From: CBDULQ01 sp965368115
GTDB lineage: Bacteria; Pseudomonadota; Gammaproteobacteria; SZUA-229
NCBI GenBank assembly: GCA_965368115.1
Contig: CBDULQ010000042.1
Location: 1 to 19,197 of the forward strand
Direction of reading: 5' to 3'
Length of the DNA: 19,197 nt
The notes under the pieces are model-generated. The model saw nothing but the letters and a program-made list of their open reading frames with translations. It was not told where the DNA came from and ran no database searches. Positions 15,175-19,197 of the stretch are shown in pieces (position 1 is the first letter of the stretch; each line of letters starts with the position of its first letter). The translations under genes and the position numbers were made by a program.

Positions 15175-17154
15175 TCAGCCGTTCAGCAAATAGGCTTCCG
15201 CATGCTCCAGTGCTTCCGGTGTGCCGAACAGCACCAGCACGTCACCCTCCTTCAGTTGCATGCCTGAATTCGGATGCTCGCCCGCATCCGCCGAGCGCCG
15301 GTTGCTGCGCACCGTAACACCGGCGCGTTCCAGGTCCAGTTCCGCAATGGTTTTACCCACCGCGAATGCGCCGGCCTGCAGTGTGATGCTGGTCAGGCGT
15401 TTTCTCGACTCCTCCGGTTTTTCCAGATCCATATCCTCGTCGCCGTGAAAAAATTCGCGTAGCGTGTTGTAGTTGTCCTGGCGCAGTTGCTGCACACGAC
15501 GCACGATGCGCGACATCGGCAGCCCCATCAGCGAGAGCAATTGCGACGCCATGATCAGACTGGCTTCCAGGGTTTCCGGAACCACTTCGGTCGCCCCCGC
15601 CTGTTGTAGGCGTTCGTAATAGGTTTCGTCCTGGGTGCGCACCAGTACCGGTAACTCCGGATTGAGTTTGCGCACCTGGTTGAGGGTTTTTTCCGTGGTG
15701 GCGATATCGTCGTGGCAGATGATCAGTACCGCGGCCCGTTGTACGCCGGCCGCGAGCAGGATTTCCTGATGCGTGCTGTCGCCGAAATAGACGTTGAACC
15801 CGGCCTTGTGGGCATCGCGCAGCAGGCGGATGTTGTAGTCCAGTGCAAAGTACTCGCAATCTTCCTGTTCGATGACCTTGGCGATGTTCTGGCCGATGCG
15901 GCCGAAACCGCAGATGATGATGTGCTGGTTCAACGCGGCGGCATTGTGCTTGATGTCTTCTTCCATGCGGTCGCGACTGGCGCCGTACTTGCCGGGATAC
16001 AGATGACGTGCGATGGCGCCGTTGTAGCGAATCAGGAACGGGGTCAGCATCATGGAGAAAATGACCGCAGCGAGGACGATCTGCGCCAGCTCGGTGTCCA
16101 TGATGCCGGCGGCCAATGCCAGCGACAGCAGGGCGAAACCGAACTCGCCGCCCTGAGCCAGCACGACGCCGGTGCGTAGCGCGACACCGGGATTGGCGCG
16201 GGTGATCAACATGCCAAGCGCCATGGTGGTAACGCTTTTCAGCAGCACGATGGCGAGAGTGAGAAGCAGCACCCAGTGCAGGATGTGAGGCAGCTGGAAA
16301 ATATCCAGCAGCATGCCGATAGAGACGAAGAACAGACCGAGCAGGACGTCGCGGAACGGGCGGATGTCGGCTTCGATCTGGTGGCGAAATTCGGTTTCGC
16401 TGAGCATCATGCCGGCGAGGAATGCGCCCATGGCCATGGACAGGCCGACCAGGTGAGTGGTCCAGGCCGATACCAGCACCACCAGTAATACGGTGAGGGT
16501 GAACAGTTCCGCCGAGTGGGCGCCTGCGATTTCGTGGAACAGCGGACGCAGCAGCCAGCGGCCGATGGCGAGCATGATGCCGGTGACAGCCAGACCTTCG
16601 ATCAGGCTGATCACCAGATGGCCGAGGAACAGGTTGTCGGCATTCGAGGCCAGCGCCGGGATGATCACCAGCATGGGTACCACGGCGATGTCCTGGTAGA
16701 GCAGCACCGAAATCGACAGCTGGCCGTGGCGGGAATCCAGTTCCAGTTGTTCGGACAGCTGTTTGATGACGATGGCGGTGGAGGACAGGGCCAGTACGCA
16801 ACCGACCACAAAAGCGCTCTCGATGCTCTGTCCGGCCAGCCAGATGAGCAGGCCGAAACAGAGAATGCTGATGGTGACCTGGGCGCTGCCCAGGCCAAGC
16901 ACGGCACGGCGATTGGCATTGAGGCGGGTGAGTGAAAATTCCAGACCCAGGGTGAAGAGCAGGAAAGTGACGCCGACTTCGGCGAGAAAGGTGATGGCGT
17001 CGGAGTTGGCGACCAGGCCGCTGGCATGGGGGCCGAGAACCATACCCACCACCAGGTAGGCGAGGATGGGGGGCAGTTTCAGGCGACGAAACACCAGTAC
17101 GGCAACGACTGCGATCAGTAACAGGATGATGGTGTCACTCAGAGCATGGTGCAT
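15175..17154 (-). CDS. Kef/CPA2-type monovalent cation:proton antiporter with RCK domains
   Basis: The 659-residue protein has a long membrane part (about 5-385, near 12 helices) of the CPA2 family, including the Gln-Asp motif LLYQDIAVVP (154-155), FLLFTLGLEFS and AQGGEFGF. It is followed by a TrkA-N/RCK domain with GFGRIG (416-421) and the ribose-binding-type Asp439, then a TrkA-C domain (about 585-658). It is expected to exchange K+ or Na+ for H+, with NAD(H)- or ligand-controlled gating. It lacks an obvious KefF/KefG partner here. The ATG at 17154 has no strong ribosome site. Its stop directly abuts the CBS gene, sharing the palindrome TGATCA. Whether it works with the DUF1538 system is inference from position. 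Confidence 0.93.
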   Translation of the reverse strand: MHHALSDTIILLLIAVVAVLVFRRLKLPPILAYLVVGMVLGPHASGLVANSDAITFLAEVGVTFLLFTLGLEFSLTRLNANRRAVLGLGSAQVTISILCFGLLIWLAGQSIESAFVVGCVLALSSTAIVIKQLSEQLELDSRHGQLSISVLLYQDIAVVPMLVIIPALASNADNLFLGHLVISLIEGLAVTGIMLAIGRWLLRPLFHEIAGAHSAELFTLTVLLVVLVSAWTTHLVGLSMAMGAFLAGMMLSETEFRHQIEADIRPFRDVLLGLFFVSIGMLLDIFQLPHILHWVLLLTLAIVLLKSVTTMALGMLITRANPGVALRTGVVLAQGGEFGFALLSLALAAGIMDTELAQIVLAAVIFSMMLTPFLIRYNGAIARHLYPGKYGASRDRMEEDIKHNAAALNQHIIICGFGRIGQNIAKVIEQEDCEYFALDYNIRLLRDAHKAGFNVYFGDSTHQEILLAAGVQRAAVLIICHDDIATTEKTLNQVRKLNPELPVLVRTQDETYYERLQQAGATEVVPETLEASLIMASQLLSLMGLPMSRIVRRVQQLRQDNYNTLREFFHGDEDMDLEKPEESRKRLTSITLQAGAFAVGKTIAELDLERAGVTVRSNRRSADAGEHPNSGMQLKEGDVLVLFGTPEALEHAEAYLLNG

Positions 17155-17403
17155 GGTCAGTGGCCGTCCGCTTGGTATCTATTCAGTTTAGTACATCGCC
17201 GTTCAGCATCGGGCCGGGTAGCGGGAATTCGGCCTGCCTCGAACGAGTGGGCAGTTTGACACTTTTTGGCGTCTGCCGGGTACAGGTCGGTAAAATTCGG
17301 ACAGGGCTGTGTTAGCCTCAGTGTTAACCAGCTGGCAGGGAGGCTGTATTGAGCACGTTATGCAGGATGCCGATTTGTTGCCCCGCGGACCCGAGACGAG
17401 ACC
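17155..17403. other. Intergenic stretch upstream of the antiporter and a small ORF
   Basis: Apart from promoters for the divergent neighbours, nothing distinct is seen in these 249 bp. A -35-like TTGACA is at 17256-17261, but the best TAAAAT (17291-17296) is 29 bp away, so no promoter can be firmly placed. No repeats or terminator hairpins were noticed. Confidence 0.35.
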
Positions 17404-17604
17404 ATGAACCCGATTGACCCGAATAACGAGAAGAAGAATATCCCGCCTGCGAAAACACATTGCGACCGTCTATATGATGTGTTGCTGGCGAAGGCGTACC
17501 AGCGAACTTATGATCCTGCTCAGCGTGTGGCGCTGATCGACCTGCTGAGCGCGCCGGTGATGCCGGAACCGGAGCCGGTCGGCGTGCGGACGAGAGCGGA
17601 CTAA
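17404..17604 (+). CDS. Small hypothetical protein
   Basis: A 66-residue frame starting ATG, with only a GAGACGAG-like weak ribosome site 3-10 nt upstream. The product is polar, with a helical part (about 20-48: DRLYDVLLAKAYQRTYDPAQRVALIDLL) and a Pro-rich end. I do not recognise it. It is convergent with folD, ending 22 bp before the folD stop. It is plausible because codon use and reading frame are regular, but it could be spurious. Confidence 0.4.
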   Translation: MNPIDPNNEKKNIPPAKTHCDRLYDVLLAKAYQRTYDPAQRVALIDLLSAPVMPEPEPVGVRTRAD

Positions 17605-17626
17605 ATCGGCTGGCTGGACCGGTAGG

Positions 17627-18499
17627 CTAGATCGTTAGCTGACTGTTGATTTCGATCTTTTCCGCTGCATCGATGGTGTTTTTCAGCAGCACGGTGACTG
17701 TCATCGGACCGACGCCACCGGGCACCGGGGTAATCCAGGCAGCATTCTGCGAAGCGGTTTCGAAATCGACATCCCCGACCAGGCGGCCGTCATCCAGGCG
17801 ATTGATACCCACATCGATGACTGTTGCGCCCGGCTTGACCCATTCCCCTTTCACCAGCCCCGGCTTACCCACGGCGACCACCAGAATATCGGCACGGCGG
17901 ACGTGATCTTCCAGATCACTGGTGAAACGGTGGGTACTGGTGACCGTGGCGCCCGCCAGCAGCAGTTCCAGTCCGGTGGGGCGACCCACATGATTAGAGG
18001 CGCCGACGATGACCGCGTTGCGACCCTTATAGGTTTCGCCGGTAGCATCCAGCAGCAGTTTGACGCCATACGGCGTGCAGGGTCGTAGCACGGGAATTCT
18101 CACCGCCAGGCGACCAATGCTGTAGGGATGGAAACCGTCCACGTCCTTACTGGGGTGGATGCGTTCGATGATGGTTTCGGTGTCGATACCGGGCGGCAGG
18201 GGCAGTTGCACCAGGATGCCGTGAATATCGTCATCCGCGTTCAGTTCGTCGATCAGGTCCAGCAGTTCCTGCTGACTGGTGCTGGCCGGCAGATCGAATG
18301 CCCGGGACATGATGCCGGTTTCTTCGCAGCCCTTGCGCTTGTTACGCACATAGACCTGGGAAGCCGGATCTTCACCTACCAGTACCACTGCCAGCCCCGG
18401 CGCTTTGAGGCCTTTGGCCAGACGCTGGTCGACCCGTGCCTTGATGGACTGGCGCAGTTCCGCGGCGATTTTCTTGCCGTCTATAATTTTGGCGGGCAT
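17627..18499 (-). CDS. folD: Bifunctional methylenetetrahydrofolate dehydrogenase / methenyltetrahydrofolate cyclohydrolase
   Basis: FolD interconverts 5,10-methylene-, 5,10-methenyl- and 10-formyl-tetrahydrofolate using NADP+, supplying one-carbon units in the cytosol. The 290-residue product has the usual length. Catalytic Tyr50 and Lys54 are in SQVYVRNKRKGCEE. Other family blocks are ILVQLPLPPGID, KDVDGFHPYSIGRL, PCTPYGV, the nucleotide-binding VGASNHVGRPTGLELLLAGATVT and the ending TPVPGGVGPMTVTVLL. The ATG at 18499 was chosen because it gives the conserved MPAKIIDGKKIA start, with AGGA about 9 nt upstream. A longer frame to 18568 encodes no conserved residues. It is divergent from the tRNA-Pro promoter. 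Confidence 0.98.
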   Translation of the reverse strand: MPAKIIDGKKIAAELRQSIKARVDQRLAKGLKAPGLAVVLVGEDPASQVYVRNKRKGCEETGIMSRAFDLPASTSQQELLDLIDELNADDDIHGILVQLPLPPGIDTETIIERIHPSKDVDGFHPYSIGRLAVRIPVLRPCTPYGVKLLLDATGETYKGRNAVIVGASNHVGRPTGLELLLAGATVTSTHRFTSDLEDHVRRADILVVAVGKPGLVKGEWVKPGATVIDVGINRLDDGRLVGDVDFETASQNAAWITPVPGGVGPMTVTVLLKNTIDAAEKIEINSQLTI

Positions 18500-18591
18500 G
18501 GTGTAAAATCCTGTCAACGAAGGGCGTGGATTTTCGCATGAGCGGCGCCATGCCGACAAGCGCCACATTTCGACAGGAAGCCGTGGATTGG

Positions 18592-18620
18592 TTGACCTCG
18601 TGCACTGATGTGCGTAATAT
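18592..18620 (+). promoter_or_regulatory. Strong sigma-70 promoter of the tRNA-Pro locus
   Basis: TTGACC (18592-18597) and TAATAT (18615-18620) are separated by an optimal 17 bp. A GC-rich stretch follows the -10, like discriminators of stable-RNA promoters. The first tRNA-Pro copy begins 28 bp after the -10. It is the only good promoter seen for the locus. Confidence 0.75.
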
Positions 18621-18648
18621 CCGCATTCCTCGCGCTGGCGGGGCGTTT

Positions 18649-18846
18649 CGGGGTATAGCGCAGTCTGGTAGCGCGCCTGCTTTGGGAGCAGGATGTCGGG
18701 AGTTCGACTAAATCGCCGGGAGCGATTTGAACATGGTCGACGCTTTTCCGACCATGGCCCGAAGGGCGGAGGGCACGACTGTATGGATACAGGAGGTAGG
18801 GCAATGCAGGAGCAATTGCCGAGGATGCCCGGAGTAATCTCTCTAC
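18649..18846 (+). pseudogene. Split tRNA-Pro(TGG): 5' part interrupted in the T-loop
   Basis: Positions 18649-18707 are identical to the first 59 nt of the intact tRNA-Pro downstream, through the T-loop TTCGA. A 129-nt palindromic insert (18708-18836) follows, and then the tRNA sequence resumes as ATCTCTCTAC at 18837-18846 before diverging; the acceptor CCCGACCA end is missing. It cannot make a normal tRNA unless the RNA is spliced or processed in an unknown way. The copy directly downstream of the best promoter is thus the broken one. Confidence 0.8.
18708..18836 (+). repeat. Palindromic mosaic element inserted in tRNA-Pro copy 1 (129 nt)
   Basis: The element is built of hairpins: AAATCGC/GCGATTT with loop CGGGA (18710-18728), CATGGTCG/CGACCATG (18732-18756), GCCC/GGGC (18757-18767), CTGTAT/ATACAG (18779-18792) and GGCAAT/ATTGCC (about 18800-18820). 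An outer GGGCA/TGCCC stem (18771-18775 with 18826-18830) encloses the last two. The first three hairpins match the order of those in a second element at 19063-19143. No protein gene is present; open frames across it are chance. Confidence 0.8.
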
Positions 18847-18888
18847 GCGGTAGTGAATCCTGTAGAGAAGGTTGATTGAGAAGTACAT

Positions 18889-18914
18889 AGCGTGAGCAGA
18901 CACGCTTTATTTTT
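18889..18914 (+). terminator. Intrinsic terminator just before the intact tRNA-Pro
   Basis: AGCGTG (18889-18894) pairs with CACGCT (18901-18906) over a 6-nt loop and is followed by the T-rich run TTATTTTT ending at 18914. The intact tRNA starts at the next base. The stem is only 6 bp, so read-through is possible. It may instead act as a processing signal for the tRNA 5' end. Confidence 0.6.
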
Positions 18915-18991
18915 CGGGGTATAGCGCAGTCTGGTAGCGCGCCTGCTTTGGGAGCAGGATGTCGGGAGTTCGAATCTCTCTACCCCGACCA
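18915..18991 (+). tRNA. tRNA-Pro (anticodon TGG)
   Basis: The 77-nt gene has a perfect 7-bp acceptor stem (CGGGGTA/TACCCCG), discriminator A and encoded CCA. The D-arm contains AGCGCAGTCTGGTAGCGC. The anticodon stem CCTGC/GCAGG encloses the loop TTTGGGA with anticodon TGG. The T-arm is GGGAG-TTCGAAT-CTCTC. It decodes proline CCN codons with a preference for CCA/CCG. It lies between a broken copy and a further 3' fragment. Confidence 0.97.
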
Positions 18992-19027
18992 GATTAGAAC
19001 CTGCTTGCAGCATGCGAGCCGGTAAAC
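18973..19027 (+). repeat. Direct repeat, first copy: tRNA-Pro 3' end plus flank
   Basis: The 55-nt stretch from the T-loop through CCA and 36 nt of 3' flank (ending GCCGGTAAAC) is identical to 19143-19197, 170 bp further on. Identity may continue past the window end, since the second copy is cut off there. Such 3'-end repeats are what tRNA-targeting insertions or tandem duplications leave. Confidence 0.93.
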
Positions 19028-19035
19028 GGAATAGA

Positions 19036-19051
19036 GTAGAGAGAGTCGAAC
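19036..19051 (-). repeat. Inverted fragment of the tRNA T-arm
   Basis: These 16 nt (GTAGAGAGAGTCGAAC) match the reverse complement of the tRNA-Pro T-loop/T-stem sequence at 15 of 16 positions. They can pair with the TCTCTCTAC at 19145-19153 and so close a long stem around the second palindromic element. Confidence 0.7.
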
Positions 19052-19062
19052 GATAGAGTTCG

Positions 19063-19143
19063 TACAGAATCGCCGGGAGCGATTCTGAACAGTGAACGCA
19101 GTTCACTGGCCCGGTAGGGCGAAATATAGGGACATATTTCGTA
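19063..19143 (+). repeat. Palindromic mosaic element, second copy (81 nt), before a tRNA-Pro 3' fragment
   Basis: Hairpins in order: CAGAATCGC/GCGATTCTG with loop CGGGA (19065-19087), CAGTGAAC/GTTCACTG (19090-19108), GCCC/GGGC (19109-19120) and GAAATAT/ATATTTC (19121-19140). TAC and GTA form the ends. It is preceded by GTTCG and followed by ATCTCTCTAC, the same T-loop junction as in the first element. Confidence 0.8.
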
Positions 19144-19197
19144 ATCTCTCTACCCCGACCAGATTAGAACCTGCTTGCAGCATGCGAGCCGGTAAAC
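19143..19197 (+). repeat. Direct repeat, second copy: orphan tRNA-Pro 3' end plus flank (cut by window end)
   Basis: Identical to 18973-19027. It contains the T-stem 3' strand, acceptor 3' strand and CCA of tRNA-Pro, but no matching 5' half lies directly upstream; only a short GAGTTCG remnant precedes the palindromic element. It is therefore a tRNA fragment, not a gene. Confidence 0.9.

Noticed and set aside
15353..16801. 482-residue open frame on the minus strand in another frame of the antiporter
   Set aside because: The product is Arg/His/Pro-rich, typical of a shifted frame in GC-rich DNA; the antiporter frame has clear family motifs throughout.
18843..19106. Minus-strand frame with the peptide VERFELPTSCSQSRRATRLRYTP, also found in the frame at 18514-18903
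   Set aside because: This peptide is the antisense translation of the tRNA-Pro gene, a well-known annotation artefact, so these are not protein genes.
18649..19197. CRISPR array or integrative-element attachment sites
   Set aside because: Repeats are few, unequal and palindromic without regular spacers, and no cas or integrase gene is in the window. A simple att pair does not explain the T-loop junctions.

Overview
This window looks like a chromosomal stretch of a moderately GC-rich gammaproteobacterium. That reading rests on gammaproteobacterial-type housekeeping genes (ppsA, folD, a MenI/EntH-like thioesterase, a Kef-type antiporter) and a zinc-type H-NOX sensor. The presence of DUF1538, PII-like and rubredoxin genes would suit a sulfur-oxidising or otherwise redox-versatile member, but the genus cannot be fixed from the sequence. 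No transposase, integrase, phage gene or CRISPR array was seen.

Region 1 (1-7472) is signalling. The left edge holds the N-terminal part of a sigma-70-type factor. Next on the minus strand is a likely operon, read right to left: an H-NOX heme nitric-oxide sensor, a soluble HnoK-like histidine kinase, a thioredoxin-fold/HEAT protein and a rhomboid protease. Divergent from it, on the plus strand, are an HTH-receiver response regulator, a second histidine kinase with a GAF-like domain and a DHp/ATPase core paralogous to the first kinase, and a response regulator with a visibly degenerate HD-GYP domain. This resembles the Shewanella/Vibrio H-NOX network (HnoK, HnoC, degenerate HD-GYP HnoD). It differs in having an extra GAF kinase and, within the window, no EAL phosphodiesterase (HnoB).

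Region 2 (7570-12624) is mostly housekeeping: a PA0069-type radical SAM protein, a hotdog thioesterase, an unrecognised small protein, a CoA-binding-fold protein, PEP synthase (ppsA) and, convergent to it, a rubredoxin. A 13-bp perfect hairpin separates the last two.

Region 3 (12749-17154) is a compact four-gene operon with overlapping or touching reading frames: two DUF1538 membrane proteins (a split pair), a PII-like protein with a short T-loop region and no uridylylation tyrosine, and a two-CBS protein. An FNR/DNR-like box lies upstream. A Kef/CPA2-type cation:proton antiporter faces it tail to tail, with the two stop codons sharing one TGATCA palindrome. This is the best candidate here for an undescribed regulated transport system.

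Region 4 (17404-19197) has a small unknown ORF, folD, and a strong promoter leading into an unusual tRNA-Pro(TGG) locus. The first tRNA copy is split in its T-loop by a 129-nt palindromic mosaic. An intact copy follows directly after a terminator-like hairpin. A further tRNA 3' end lies downstream of an 81-nt element of the same family, inserted at the same T-loop position. The two elements share a core, but one of their hairpin stems has entirely different sequence while remaining perfectly paired.
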